Origin: JBEKIK01 sp963845975
GTDB lineage: Bacteria; Planctomycetota; Planctomycetia; Pirellulales; Thermoguttaceae
Assembly (NCBI GenBank): GCA_963845975.1
Contig: CAWJUD010000002.1
Location: 1,798,001 to 1,862,000, forward strand
DNA: 64,000 nucleotides
Reading direction: 5' to 3'
The notes under the pieces: generated by a model
Seen by the model: only the letters and a program-made list of their open reading frames with translations
Database searches by the model: none
What the model was told of the DNA's origin: nothing
Position numbers and translations under genes: made by a program
Part shown: in pieces, positions 17,233-27,195 of the stretch
Layout of the letters: each line of letters starts with the position of its first letter
Numbering within the stretch: the stretch's first letter is position 1

Positions 17233-18276
17233 ATGTCAGATAGCAATTTTTTTGCAATGGATTTCGACAACCAAAAGCGTTTTGCATTCGCAGTGGAAAA
17301 GGAGGCACCGATGCTTTCTCCTCCAGTCTTGAATGTTTATCTTGCTGGGCCGTTGACTAACAATGACTTATGCACTGATTGCGATTGTCGTAAGGTGCGA
17401 GAGATCGTCAAACTTCTCTTCGGTTCTTATGAATATAATGGTATTCACTTCAATGTATATGACCCAGGTGATATTACGGCACCAGGTACGACACACTCAC
17501 CAGAGGAAGTATATGAATTGGATCACGAGCGGACCGTGACGGCTGACCTTGTAGTTTTTCATGTAAATGTTCCGTCACTCGGCGTTGGTTGTGAGTGTCA
17601 AATTTCGGCTGACGCTTCAAGTCCTAAAGTAATCATTGCAAAAAAGGGCGCTCCATTAAGTCGGATGTTTGTCGGGGTTTATTCTGCAACTCTAGCAAAA
17701 ATTGAATACGAGAACCCCGACGATGTAGAGATGGAATTATCCAGTCAGTTGCCGAGCATAGCAAGTCTGGCTGTGGAATCAGCAAGGCGTCGCAGACCAG
17801 TCATGGAAGCTTTCGCCGAATTAAAATTAGGACGAGTGATTTTCCGACAGAGAATTTTGCATAATGTATCACTTGAGGAACTGGCAAAAGAGACGGACAC
17901 TAGCCCTCGTTGGCTTCAGCGGCTTGAACGAGTTCCAGCCGTCGCTGCTTGCTGTTCATCTGTAAGACTTAAAAGAATTGCAGATGTTACTCAATGTTAC
18001 CTTCATTCAGCAAATCCCGATAATATTTTTACCCTTAAACCATCAGATGACTCTCTAAGTAGAGAAGAAAAAGAATCGCTTGACAATCTAATTGAATTTA
18101 TTTTTTCTCGTGATGATAGGTATCCAGAGGATCGTGTTTTTCGGCTTTGGAATGGATATCGCCAGGAATTTCAGGAGGAAACCGCTCTTGTTAGTGTTGA
18201 ACATCGAGAAGGCCATAATAAGATTATCACGGTTGGTGAATGGCGAGAACGGGATCAGCGTCTAGGACTATTTTGA
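17233..18276 (+). CDS. Nucleoside 2-deoxyribosyltransferase-like domain fused to an HTH domain
   Basis: A 347-residue two-domain protein starting behind AAGGAG. Residues about 33-165 match the NDT fold: NVYLAGPLTNND, VYDPGDITAPGTTHSPEEVY, DLVVFHVNVPSLGVGCECQI (position of the catalytic Glu) and SPKVIIAKKGAP. Such enzymes cleave or swap the glycosidic bond of deoxynucleosides, and relatives hydrolyse nucleotides. Residues about 195-235 (VIFRQRILHNVSLEELAKET and SPRWLQRLERVP) form an XRE-like HTH. About 100 C-terminal residues are unassigned. Combined with the adjacent ImmA-type peptidase, it could be a nucleotide-sensing repressor removed by proteolysis. A nucleotide-depleting effector role is the alternative. 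Confidence 0.7.
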   Translation: MSDSNFFAMDFDNQKRFAFAVEKEAPMLSPPVLNVYLAGPLTNNDLCTDCDCRKVREIVKLLFGSYEYNGIHFNVYDPGDITAPGTTHSPEEVYELDHERTVTADLVVFHVNVPSLGVGCECQISADASSPKVIIAKKGAPLSRMFVGVYSATLAKIEYENPDDVEMELSSQLPSIASLAVESARRRRPVMEAFAELKLGRVIFRQRILHNVSLEELAKETDTSPRWLQRLERVPAVAACCSSVRLKRIADVTQCYLHSANPDNIFTLKPSDDSLSREEKESLDNLIEFIFSRDDRYPEDRVFRLWNGYRQEFQEETALVSVEHREGHNKIITVGEWRERDQRLGLF

Positions 18277-18293
18277 CACGGATGGAACGCGCT

Positions 18294-19127
18294 ATGTCAT
18301 TGTCACATTGTGTGGTTGAAGCTCTGGAAGCTGCCAGGAAATTGATCTATCAAGTGGGCTTTTCTCAAGCCCCAGTAGATATACACACAATTGCTCGCAA
18401 GGTAGGGGTCGATCTTATTGAAGCACAAGAGATGACAGCGGATGGCTACCTCGGGAAACAAAAGGATGGCACGCTAGTGATTCGTTATAGAATTGGCAAC
18501 AGCCGGCCGCGCAATCGTTTTACTATTGCTCACGAAGTTGGCCATATTCTACTAAATCAGGTTCAAAAGAGAAACATCGTTGGCGAGAATAAACGAGAAT
18601 GCACAGTGCATTGGGAAGAACGGGCAGCCAACAGAATTGCAGCCGAATTGCTTATGCCAGAACCCTGGTTTCAGATGGAATTCATTCGGCGTGAGTATGA
18701 AGGCAAGCGACCAAGTTGGGCTTTTATCAAGGAACTAGCGAGGCAATTCAGGGTGTCTGAAGATGCAGTCATCTATCGTGTTCTCGAAATGCCACGATTG
18801 GCAGCGGTTCTAGTCCGTGTATGTATAAATGGTACCAGCCCCCGTTTTCCCTATAATTTTTCAGAGAACGCATTATTCCAACTCGCCTACAATGTCAGCT
18901 ATGAAGTTGACCGACTTTGGCGAGAGGCTAAGAGAAGTAACCAACATTGTATTTCTATTGTAAATCCACATGGTCAAAAAGAATTATCATGCGAAGGGCG
19001 TATGAGAACACTCACGACCCGTCGTGGAATATCTGAACAATATTGGATAATCGGTTGGACTATGATTGATGATCTTCAGCATAAAGCTACATATAAACAG
19101 ATACCAATGGTTTTAGATACAATATGA
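18294..19127 (+). CDS. ImmA/IrrE-family metallo-endopeptidase
   Basis: A 277-residue protein from the ATG at 18294 (ATGs at 18282 and 18240 are also in frame). The zinc motif is FTIAHEVGHILL (HExxH), with the downstream ligand Glu in ANRIAAELLMPEPWF. The N-terminal DIHTIARKVGVDL and the following RQFRVSEDAVIYRVLEM are typical of ImmA/IrrE proteins, which cut XRE-type repressors (ICEBs1 ImmR, Deinococcus DdrO) after a damage signal. It follows the NDT-HTH gene by 17 bases and overlaps the SIR2 gene by 4 bases (ATGA), so it is co-translated with the defence pair. Its likely target is the HTH part of its neighbour. Confidence 0.85.
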   Translation: MSLSHCVVEALEAARKLIYQVGFSQAPVDIHTIARKVGVDLIEAQEMTADGYLGKQKDGTLVIRYRIGNSRPRNRFTIAHEVGHILLNQVQKRNIVGENKRECTVHWEERAANRIAAELLMPEPWFQMEFIRREYEGKRPSWAFIKELARQFRVSEDAVIYRVLEMPRLAAVLVRVCINGTSPRFPYNFSENALFQLAYNVSYEVDRLWREAKRSNQHCISIVNPHGQKELSCEGRMRTLTTRRGISEQYWIIGWTMIDDLQHKATYKQIPMVLDTI

Positions 19128-20851
19128 AGTTAGATGAATTCCTTCGGATTTTTCCCATGCGCGCTCCGAACATCATGTGGTTCCTTGGCGCTGGTGCTTC
19201 TGCCGCTGCTGGAATCCCTACTGCTTACCACATGATATGGGAATTCAAACGGCGTATCTATTGTTCTTCACACCGCGTACCGCTCAGTGTCTGTGGAGAC
19301 CTTTCTAATCCAGCAGTGTGTTCCACTATTCAACGATTCTGCGAATCCCTTCCTAAAGCTCCCACTAAAGATTCGTCAGAGGAATATGCCTACTATTTTG
19401 AAACAGCATTTCCGAGCGAAGTAGACAGACGGCGGTTCATTGACCAGTCAGTTTCGGGAGCAGCCTCTTCTTTTGGTCACTTGGCAATGGCTGGACTTAT
19501 GAAGACTGGCCAAATAAGTTCTGTTTGGACAACAAATTTTGACCGTATGGTCGAAGATGCTGCTGGAAAGGTTTTCAATACAACAGGTCGATTAGTAGTC
19601 GCCAGTATCGACTCGTCAAAAGTTGCAACTGAAGCGATGAACGAGTCAAGGTGGCCGCTTCTAGTTAAGCTACATGGCGACTTTCAATCCCGCCGACTGA
19701 AAAACACTGAAGAAGAGTTGAGATCGCAGGATGTAATATTACAGAGCGTATTGGTACAGGCTTGTACTCGCTTTGGCCTTGCCGTTGTGGGCTATAGTGG
19801 CCGAGATGATTCGGTCATGGATAACCTTGAAAAAGTAATTTCTAATAGCAATGGCTATCCGGCCGGATTATTCTGGTTTCATCGACCTGAGTCACCGCTT
19901 CTTCCTCGCGTGCAAACGCTCCTGGACAATGCTAATGCTGCTGGTATTGAGGCGCATGTAATTGAAGTAGAAACATTTGACGAATTATTCGGCGACATTT
20001 TGTCTCTATTGCCTAACGCTTCACCTGACATCTTGAACTTGCTTGACCACCAGCCCGCTAGAATTTCATATCCTCCCATGCCTACACCGAACGGTGGCTG
20101 GCCTGTTATACGGTTCAATGCTTTTCCTATCACATCTGCGCCTACTATGTGTAGACGCATTGTCTGTGACATTGGAGGCTATAAAGAAATACGAGAAGCA
20201 ATAGACCGTGCAGGCATTCAAGCAGAGGTAGGAAGACGCAACATTGGCATTATTTCATTTGGCGAAGATGCAGAATTACGCAAGGCTTTCACGCCTTATC
20301 ATATTTCTGAATTCTCTTTTCATGCAATAGATCAAAAACGATTACGATATGAATCTGCCGAATTGGGCCTTCTCTACGATGCACTATGCCGTGCGATAGG
20401 TCGATGTTGTCCTGTAAAATTAGATCGCCGAAGGCGTGCCTTAATTATTGTTGATCCTGATCGGTTTTCCGATGCAAGGTACAACATTCTGCGCTCAGCA
20501 GTAAATCCACTTTGCGGCAAGATACCAGACACTGATATATCATGGGCCGAGGCAATTAGAGTTAAGTTAGAGCTTCGTTCACAAAATTTATTACTTCTCG
20601 TTGAGCCAACTATATGGGTTTCCAGAACAGAGAATATTGACCATGATCCACGCATTTCCCAGTTCGTTCGGGAGAAACTAGCCAGACGCTACAATCCGAC
20701 TTGGAATAAACTTCTTGATGGCTGGGCTGAACTGCTTGTTGGCAATGAAAAAGTAGGAACTCTTCGTGCCTTTGGCACAACTTCTGGAGTAGATGCCGTT
20801 TTCGAGATTCAGAAGACAACGGCATTTAGCTGGCGAGGGGGCGTCCGATGA
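19124..20851 (+). CDS. SIR2-APAZ protein, NADase effector of a SPARSA system
   Basis: A 575-residue protein. Residues about 15-300 form a SIR2 domain: WFLGAGASAAAGIPTAYHMI (NAD-binding GAGAS at 22-26), TTNFD with Asn138, LVKLHGD with the catalytic His184, and VVGYSGRDDSVMDNL. Residues about 310-575 have no enzymatic motif and match in position and size the APAZ region, which substitutes for the missing N/PAZ lobes of short Argonautes. Its stop overlaps the Argonaute start by 4 bases (ATGA). In characterised SPARSA pairs, guide RNA-directed recognition of invader DNA switches on SIR2 NAD+ hydrolysis and kills or arrests the infected cell. Key SIR2 residues look intact. Confidence 0.88.
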   Translation: MKLDEFLRIFPMRAPNIMWFLGAGASAAAGIPTAYHMIWEFKRRIYCSSHRVPLSVCGDLSNPAVCSTIQRFCESLPKAPTKDSSEEYAYYFETAFPSEVDRRRFIDQSVSGAASSFGHLAMAGLMKTGQISSVWTTNFDRMVEDAAGKVFNTTGRLVVASIDSSKVATEAMNESRWPLLVKLHGDFQSRRLKNTEEELRSQDVILQSVLVQACTRFGLAVVGYSGRDDSVMDNLEKVISNSNGYPAGLFWFHRPESPLLPRVQTLLDNANAAGIEAHVIEVETFDELFGDILSLLPNASPDILNLLDHQPARISYPPMPTPNGGWPVIRFNAFPITSAPTMCRRIVCDIGGYKEIREAIDRAGIQAEVGRRNIGIISFGEDAELRKAFTPYHISEFSFHAIDQKRLRYESAELGLLYDALCRAIGRCCPVKLDRRRRALIIVDPDRFSDARYNILRSAVNPLCGKIPDTDISWAEAIRVKLELRSQNLLLLVEPTIWVSRTENIDHDPRISQFVREKLARRYNPTWNKLLDGWAELLVGNEKVGTLRAFGTTSGVDAVFEIQKTTAFSWRGGVR

Positions 20852-22293
20852 GTATAAATCCATACAATTTGCCTGCCCACTACCTAATCCCAGAACCGGA
20901 ACTTATATTCCATCCCGAACGATCATCAGATCGAGATCACCATCCACTTCGTGGTCTATTAACTTATGGCCCCTTCAGCCGGTCCATTATTACACAAGTC
21001 TGTGATCCCATTCGCATAGCTTTTGTTACTGCGCACGGACAAAATAGACTTTTAACAAATCTGTTGTCTGAGGTCGAAAATCGTCATCAACCAAAGGAAC
21101 GAAAATCCTACTTACTTGAGTTTCCTGGATTTCAACGGATTTTTGGTGTTAAGGTTGTTCCGGCAGCGGCAAACTGCCATGTTGAGTTGCCTAACGATTT
21201 AGAGTCTAATCTTGCACGTTCCCAGAAACCTCATGTACTGCTTGCTGATACTCTAACACGGGCACTATCGCACTTACAAGCAAATCGAAATGAGTTTGAT
21301 ATAGTTTTACTCGTAATACCAACAACATGGGAACAATGGCTGGTTTTTCGTGATGAAGGAGAAGACTTCGATCTGCATGACTACCTTAAGGCTGTAACGG
21401 CAGCAAAAAACTTACCACTTCAGATTTTGCGGGAAACCAGAGCTTTTGCATATCCTTGTCGATGTAGTGTTATGTGGCGTCTTGCTATCGCTATCTACTG
21501 TAAAGCAGGAGGAATTCCCTGGAAATTGGCGGACGCCGAATCTGATGCAGCACACATTGGCCTAAGCTATACGTTGCGATTGCATCCTACCGATTCTCAA
21601 TCGCGTTTTATAACTTGTTGCAGCCAAGTATTTGATGCAGATGGAGTCGGATTAGAGTTCATAGCCTACGATGTAGACGATGTTCGCATAGAACGCGATG
21701 ATCCATTTCTTGGCCGGGGTGAAATGCGTAAAGTAATGTCACGAAGTCTTGCCCTTTATCAAAGGCGTAACGGGGGACGTGTACCAAAGCGTGTGGTGAT
21801 CCATAAGTCTACCCCATTCAAGCCGGAGGAAATTGACGGCTGCTTCGACGCATGGCCTAATACTCGTGGTTTGGACCTTATCCAAGTCCAGCAAGATGTT
21901 ATTTGGCGAGGAATACAAATCAATCCACCGGAACGTTCAGGTGCAAAGGGAAGCCCGGGAAGGTATCCATGTAGACGCGGAAGTTACATACAACTCGATG
22001 GAAGAAATGTTCTCCTTTGGACGCAAGGAAATGTTCCGATGGTTGGCCGAAAGGATTTTTTCAAGGAAGGAAAAGCAATTCCGGCACCCCTTCTCCTAAG
22101 CAGATTTGCTGGTCATGGACCATTCGACCAAACGTGTCGTGAAGTGTTGGGACTATGTAAGATGAACTGGAACCATGATGGGCTTTACGATAGGTTACCG
22201 GTGACGATGGCCTACGCCAAAGTGCTCGCCCGAACAGTCAAAAGAATGCCCCATTTAGCCCCAAGACCATATCAATTTCGGTTTCTGATGTGA
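20848..22293 (+). CDS. Short prokaryotic Argonaute (MID-PIWI)
   Basis: A 481-residue short pAgo lacking N and PAZ domains. The N-terminal half (FVTAHGQNRLLTNLLSEVEN, FDIVLLVIPTTWEQW, then AVTAAKNLPLQILRE) corresponds to the MID domain, which holds the guide 5' end. The MID-PIWI junction carries the conserved WRLAIAIYCKAGGIPWKLAD. The PIWI part contains AAHIGLSYTL, VPKRVVIHKSTPFKPEEIDG and the closing LCKMNWNHDGLYDRLPVTMA / YAKVLARTVKRM. The canonical DEDX slicer tetrad is not apparent, as expected for short, inactive pAgos. It acts with the SIR2-APAZ protein as guide-loaded sensor. It is the last gene of the operon, convergent to hsdR. Confidence 0.88.
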   Translation: MSINPYNLPAHYLIPEPELIFHPERSSDRDHHPLRGLLTYGPFSRSIITQVCDPIRIAFVTAHGQNRLLTNLLSEVENRHQPKERKSYLLEFPGFQRIFGVKVVPAAANCHVELPNDLESNLARSQKPHVLLADTLTRALSHLQANRNEFDIVLLVIPTTWEQWLVFRDEGEDFDLHDYLKAVTAAKNLPLQILRETRAFAYPCRCSVMWRLAIAIYCKAGGIPWKLADAESDAAHIGLSYTLRLHPTDSQSRFITCCSQVFDADGVGLEFIAYDVDDVRIERDDPFLGRGEMRKVMSRSLALYQRRNGGRVPKRVVIHKSTPFKPEEIDGCFDAWPNTRGLDLIQVQQDVIWRGIQINPPERSGAKGSPGRYPCRRGSYIQLDGRNVLLWTQGNVPMVGRKDFFKEGKAIPAPLLLSRFAGHGPFDQTCREVLGLCKMNWNHDGLYDRLPVTMAYAKVLARTVKRMPHLAPRPYQFRFLM

Positions 22294-22341
22294 CTTATTC
22301 TTGCATCCGAAATGCTCTATTGGTACTTTAGTTGTCCTTAA

Positions 22342-25300
22342 TCATGCTGCCCAATCCGCACACAACAGTTCTGCCTGCTCTAACACTGTTCGAGTGGCCT
22401 CTTCGCGGAGGTCGGGCGGGTAGCCGTGTTTTTTGAGGATGCGCCGAACCATCACGCGGATTTTTGCTCGGGCGCTTTCCCGAACCGTCCAGTCGATGGT
22501 AACGCTTTTGTGAACAGAGACTACCAGTTCCACAGCAATCACCTTGAGTTCATCCACACCCATCACCTGAACGGCACTTTCGTTCTGGGCCAAGGCATCA
22601 TAAAAGGCAATTTCATCGTCGTTCAGTCCCAGATCAACACCGCGATGGGTAGCCTCTCGCATTTCTTTGGCTAAACGGATCAGTTCCTCGATAACCTCCT
22701 GCGTGGCGATGGCTCGATTGTGGTAGGCGTTTAGTGCTTTCTTGAGCATTTCCGAGAACACACGCGATTGGACAAGGTGCCGCTTTGACCGTACTTTGAT
22801 TTCATCCTTCAGTAGTTTCGCCAAAAGTTCGGCGGCAACATTCTTGTGTTTCAATCCGCGAATCTCTGCCAGGAACTCGTCTGATAGGATGGAGATATCA
22901 GGCTTCTTCAATCCGGCTGCCGAAAAAACGTCAATCACTTCATCCGGCGCAGTGATTGCCTTGGAAACCAATTGTCGAACAGCCTGATCCAGGTCTTCCT
23001 GGCTCTTACGTTCTCCTGAAGGCTTCACCAAGGCGGCACGGACGGCCTGGAAAAAGGAAATGTCGTCACGGATGTGGATTGCCTCATCGTGGGCGGCACA
23101 AAGGGCAAATGCTTGCGAAAGATTGGTGACGGCGCTAGTGAATCGGGGTTTTCCATCGTCCTGTTGGAGAATATGCTCCTGAGCAGGTGGCAGCAAACCG
23201 AGACGTTGCGATGGGGTGCCGGTTGTCCACTTGCCCCAGTCGAAGCCGTGCATCATATCGCAGCAGACTTCGTACTTCTCCAGCATCGCGGCAACCGCCT
23301 CCTCCATATTGATGCTCGGCTTGCCCTGGCCGCCACTTTCCGTATAGGCAGCCAGAGCTTTCTTCAATTGGTCAGCCAGCCCCAGGTAATCCACAACTAG
23401 ACCGCCCGGCTTGTCACGAAAAACCCGATTCACACGGGCAATGGCCTGCATCAGCCCATGTCCGCGCATCGGTTTATCCAAATACATTGTGTGCAGGCAG
23501 GGTACATCGAATCCAGTTAGCCACATATCGCGGACAATGACCACCTTGAACGGATCGTTGGGATTTTTGAAACGCTTTCCCAGTTTCTTTCGGCGGCGTT
23601 TGTTGCGAATGTGTTGTTGCCACTCGGTTGGATCGGAGGCGCTGCCGGTCATCACGATCTTGATTGCCCCCTTTTCATCGTCCTTACCATGCCACCGGGG
23701 GCGCAGTTGAACAATCTCGTTGTACAGTTCAACGCAGATACGACGGCTCATGCAGACGATCATTGCTTTGCCTTCCATTGCTTCCAGCCGTCGCTCATAA
23801 TGGTCTACCAGGTCTTGGGCAATCAACCGAATCCGTTTTTCGTCACCAACCAGGGCTTCCAATGCGGCCCACTTAGTTTTCAGCTTCTCTTTCCGTTCTA
23901 CTTCTTCGCCCTCGGTGATTTCCTCAAACTCAGCGTCGAGATGCGGCAGTTCAGACTCGTTCAGCCCGAGTTTGGCAATCCGACTCTCATAGTAAATGGG
24001 AACCGTTGCCTTGTCCTCCACTGCACGCTGAATGTCGTAAATAGAGACATAATCACCAAATACAGCCCGTGTGTTGGCATCAGTCTTCTCAATAGGCGTG
24101 CCCGTGAATCCAATAAACGACGCATTCGGCAAGGCATCCCGCATATTCCGGGCAAGCCCGTCGATCAAGTCGTATTGGCTGCGGTGGGCTTCATCGGCAA
24201 TGACGATGATGTTTCTCCGGTCGGACAGCTTTTCAGCCCGCGCACCTTTTTCGTCGGGCATGAACTTCTGAATGGTAGTAAATACCACGCCGCCGGAGGC
24301 CACTTGTAGCAACTCCCGCAGATGCTTCACGCTTTCAGCCTGGATCGGCTCCTGACGCAACAATTCGTGGCATCGCTGGAACTGGCCGAAAAGCTGGTCA
24401 TCCAGATCGTTGCGATCGGTCAGGGCGACAATCGTAGGATTATCCATTGCCGGATGCAGAATGATCTGCCCGGCATAGAATAGCATTGAAAGACTCTTGC
24501 CCGATCCTTGGGTATGCCACACCACGCCGCAACGCCGGTCTCCGCTAGGCTGTGATGCCTCGATAGTTGCTTCAACCGCCTTATGAACGGCATGGAACTG
24601 GTGATAGCCTGCAAGAATCTTGTGGAGTTGGTCGCTGTCGGCATCTTCCTCGAAAACAATAAAATGCCTCAGCAACTTTAGAAATCGCTCCTGGTCAAAT
24701 ACACCGCGAACGAGGACTTCAAGTTCAAGAATGGATGCGGGGGCTGTATCCTCGCCTGCAATGGTCCGCCACACCTTGAACCATTCCTGGTTGGCGGTCA
24801 GCGATCCTATCCTGGCTTGGAGTCCGTCTGAGACAACCAGAACCTCGTTGTAGTGGAAGAGCGAAGGGATTTCCTGCTTGTAGGTTTGCAATTGGTTCCA
24901 GGCGTCCCATATAGTGGCGTCCTCATCGGCTGCATTCTTGAGTTCGATGACTCCCAACGGCAATCCATTGATGAACACCACAATATCGGGTCGGCGGTGG
25001 TTCTGGTCCTCGATGACCGCAAACTGGTTGACGACAAGCCAATCGTTACTTGCCGGCTGGTCGAAATCCAGTAGCCACACCCGATCACCACTAATCGTGC
25101 CATCATCGCTGCGATACTCCACCTCAACGCCATCCCGTAGCATCCGATGGAAAGCCCGATTGTTGCCGACCAACGAAGGCGAGTCAGGACGAAGAATCTT
25201 GCGTAAGGCTTCCTCACGGGCTTCAGCAGGAATGTCGGGATTGAGCCGTTCGATGGCATCTCGCAGGCGCTGGACAAGAACCACATCTCCAAACGATTCC

Positions 25301-25419
25301 CGCTCCGCTTCTGGTTCGCCGGGAGCAATGATTGGACCGTGAGCTATCCCATATCCCAGTTCATCGAACCAGGATAGGGCGGCTTCTTCGACGGTTGATT
25401 CGTTAAACTGTTCGGTCAT
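22342..25419 (-). CDS. hsdR: Type I restriction enzyme, R (motor and nuclease) subunit
   Basis: A 1025-residue HsdR. The nuclease domain near residues 140-165 carries RRPDIVVFINGLPLGVIELK (D...ExK). The motor follows with HTQGSGKSLSM (Walker A), the DEAH box (IADEAHRSQY), FIGFTGTPIEKTD, and the helicase C-terminal half with DMWLTGFDVPCLHTMYLD and QAIARVNRVF. A C-terminal helical domain completes it. It translocates DNA and cuts remotely when the HsdMS target is unmodified. The gene is last in the hsdM-hsdS operon, separated from hsdS by three accessory genes; its start lies 10 bases after the preceding stop. Confidence 0.95.
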   Translation of the reverse strand: MTEQFNESTVEEAALSWFDELGYGIAHGPIIAPGEPEAERESFGDVVLVQRLRDAIERLNPDIPAEAREEALRKILRPDSPSLVGNNRAFHRMLRDGVEVEYRSDDGTISGDRVWLLDFDQPASNDWLVVNQFAVIEDQNHRRPDIVVFINGLPLGVIELKNAADEDATIWDAWNQLQTYKQEIPSLFHYNEVLVVSDGLQARIGSLTANQEWFKVWRTIAGEDTAPASILELEVLVRGVFDQERFLKLLRHFIVFEEDADSDQLHKILAGYHQFHAVHKAVEATIEASQPSGDRRCGVVWHTQGSGKSLSMLFYAGQIILHPAMDNPTIVALTDRNDLDDQLFGQFQRCHELLRQEPIQAESVKHLRELLQVASGGVVFTTIQKFMPDEKGARAEKLSDRRNIIVIADEAHRSQYDLIDGLARNMRDALPNASFIGFTGTPIEKTDANTRAVFGDYVSIYDIQRAVEDKATVPIYYESRIAKLGLNESELPHLDAEFEEITEGEEVERKEKLKTKWAALEALVGDEKRIRLIAQDLVDHYERRLEAMEGKAMIVCMSRRICVELYNEIVQLRPRWHGKDDEKGAIKIVMTGSASDPTEWQQHIRNKRRRKKLGKRFKNPNDPFKVVIVRDMWLTGFDVPCLHTMYLDKPMRGHGLMQAIARVNRVFRDKPGGLVVDYLGLADQLKKALAAYTESGGQGKPSINMEEAVAAMLEKYEVCCDMMHGFDWGKWTTGTPSQRLGLLPPAQEHILQQDDGKPRFTSAVTNLSQAFALCAAHDEAIHIRDDISFFQAVRAALVKPSGERKSQEDLDQAVRQLVSKAITAPDEVIDVFSAAGLKKPDISILSDEFLAEIRGLKHKNVAAELLAKLLKDEIKVRSKRHLVQSRVFSEMLKKALNAYHNRAIATQEVIEELIRLAKEMREATHRGVDLGLNDDEIAFYDALAQNESAVQVMGVDELKVIAVELVVSVHKSVTIDWTVRESARAKIRVMVRRILKKHGYPPDLREEATRTVLEQAELLCADWAA

Positions 25420-25429
25420 GGCATGGACC

Positions 25430-25981
25430 TTACTCCAATGTACCAGTTTGTGGATTCCAGTTTTCTTTCAGGTAATCATAACAGTGTGGCTCAATTTCGT
25501 ACACTCCGGCCTGACGATGCTCTTTGACTATCCCCTTTTCGATCAATACGGCCATCTCGAAATCCCAAACTGCCCTATATTGTCCTACCTCGAACTCGGG
25601 AATCTGCCGTCTGTCTTCGACAATAAATCGAAGAAGAAACTTGCGTTGCCAATCAGTGAGACTGTTGAGATTCTCTCGAATGTTTTTCTGCTGTTGCTCC
25701 GCTTTCTGTTGCGCTCTTTGGTGCGAAACAATTCGCTGACGATAAGCCGCCACGCCGGAATAAACCAGCCACGCGCTAAGAAATGCAATAAGGAAGACCA
25801 CCAAGAGCGCGACGGCCACGCCGATTGTCCCATATTCCTTGAGTTCTTGAAACCACTGACAATGCTTTGATGTGAAGTAGAAGACGACGACCGAGAGCAA
25901 CGCAACCAAGAAGCTCGCCGCGTTCTTCGCCCGAATGTCCTTTTCAAGCAACCACTTGGTAAAATCAACAATGTCTTTCAT
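25430..25981 (-). CDS. Two-TM protein, superinfection-exclusion (SieB)-like
   Basis: A 183-residue protein. Two adjacent membrane helices lie near the N-terminus (AASFLVALLSVVVFYFTS and TIGVAVALLVVFLIAFLSAW). A charged coiled-coil stretch (QRAQQKAEQQQKNIRENLNS) and a soluble C-terminal domain (WQRKFLLRFIVEDRRQ, YEIEPHCYDYLKENW) follow. The layout resembles SieB superinfection-exclusion proteins, though I cannot confirm homology. Its C-terminal module looks like a small winged-helix-type sensor. It sits inside the type I operon, 10 bases before hsdR and 13 bases after the AlbA_2 gene, so an anti-phage role is plausible. Confidence 0.55.
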   Translation of the reverse strand: MKDIVDFTKWLLEKDIRAKNAASFLVALLSVVVFYFTSKHCQWFQELKEYGTIGVAVALLVVFLIAFLSAWLVYSGVAAYRQRIVSHQRAQQKAEQQQKNIRENLNSLTDWQRKFLLRFIVEDRRQIPEFEVGQYRAVWDFEMAVLIEKGIVKEHRQAGVYEIEPHCYDYLKENWNPQTGTLE

Positions 25982-25994
25982 TTGTAAAAATTAT

Positions 25995-27178
25995 TTAATT
26001 ACGGGGCACCCAATTTCCTTGCTCATCGAAGTTATAACTACGCAGGTGTCCTGCGCTCTGCCATAATGTATCAAAAATAGGTTTTAAGATTGAAGCAGAA
26101 GATTGGGAGAGGTTTTCGATCATCACTTCAGGCAACACAATAATATCACGATCAATGGTGTGTTGGTTTCTAAATGCAACACTTTCATATTCCGGGACTA
26201 GAGAAAAACCTTTCACCCCGACAAGTGATAACATGATGAAGACAGGTGGCATGATATTCAATTGACTTAGCAGTGTCAGATATTGAGGTAATATCTGAAC
26301 AAGATTACTCTCAAAGTTAGAAGACGGTATTAGTTTGTGTTCTCCACTTAATGTGAAGTTATCCACGGCTTCGATGATTCCGTTATGAAAAAGTTGAGTA
26401 TATGAATAACAAGGTTGTCCCTCAGACTGATAGTAACTAAAGTAACCATCGAGATTCATTCTCCCATCCCATGACGAGACAAGCATGGGTTTGAGATGAA
26501 ATTGCCCTTGGGCAACGGCAAGAACATCGACAGTGGATGAACTACTGAAAGCCGATAGTGGAAGAAGATGTAAAACAGTTTTGCCAGATGATCCCAAAGG
26601 AATTGGCGTTTCGCCTGAGATAATTTTTGACAAACGGTCGTCACGGAAACGACGTATTCTCTCTGGCAGAGTATCAGATAAAGCAAAAGCTGAACGTATT
26701 TCAGTTACGTCCATCTGGAATTTACCGGCATTGGTCCGTGAAAAGAATCTTGACCAATTCTTAAATTTTACCAAGTGTGGCGAACACCAACTCTTCGGAA
26801 CTCGCAAAATGATAACTGGACCATCTGCAAATCCGTCAACCGCCTTGATTTGAACACCAGGAACCCGTGGTTCAATGCCGTCTCTGATGCTATTATCTAA
26901 TCGAAGAATCTCTGCATCGGGGTCGATAGCCGGAAGGCCATTTATCGACGTAGGAATCCCTTCATCTTCTTTGACTCCATAGATGATGTCACCTCCAGCA
27001 GCATTAGCAAAAGAGGAAACATCGGCAAGAAACTCTCGTTTCGCGTCATCCGTCCCTCCGGGAAGAGTCAATTTGTAGTCGATAGTGCGCCCTCGGCTAT
27101 GCTGTTAGTCAGTAGGGCATCAATGTCGCCTTTTGAGATGTCGTTAAACTGCTTAGTAAACATACAATTGATTGCCAT
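25995..27178 (-). pseudogene. AlbA_2 (Schlafen-like) DNA-binding protein with a single-base frameshift
   Basis: The gene starts at 27178 behind AAAGGGG with AINCMFTKQFNDISKGDIDA and LLTNSIAEG. It should continue TIDYKLTLPGGTDDAKREFL, but one base is missing near 27089, so the first frame stops soon after. The downstream frame, open to 25995, has the AlbA_2 core DVSSFANAAGGDIIYGVKED followed by about 300 unassigned residues. With one base restored the protein has 394 residues. AlbA_2/Slfn domains bind nucleic acids and are common in defence islands. The lesion may be a sequencing error. It lies between a HEPN gene and the two-TM gene within the hsd operon. Confidence 0.7.
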
Positions 27179-27195
27179 CGCCCCTTTCTATGAAA

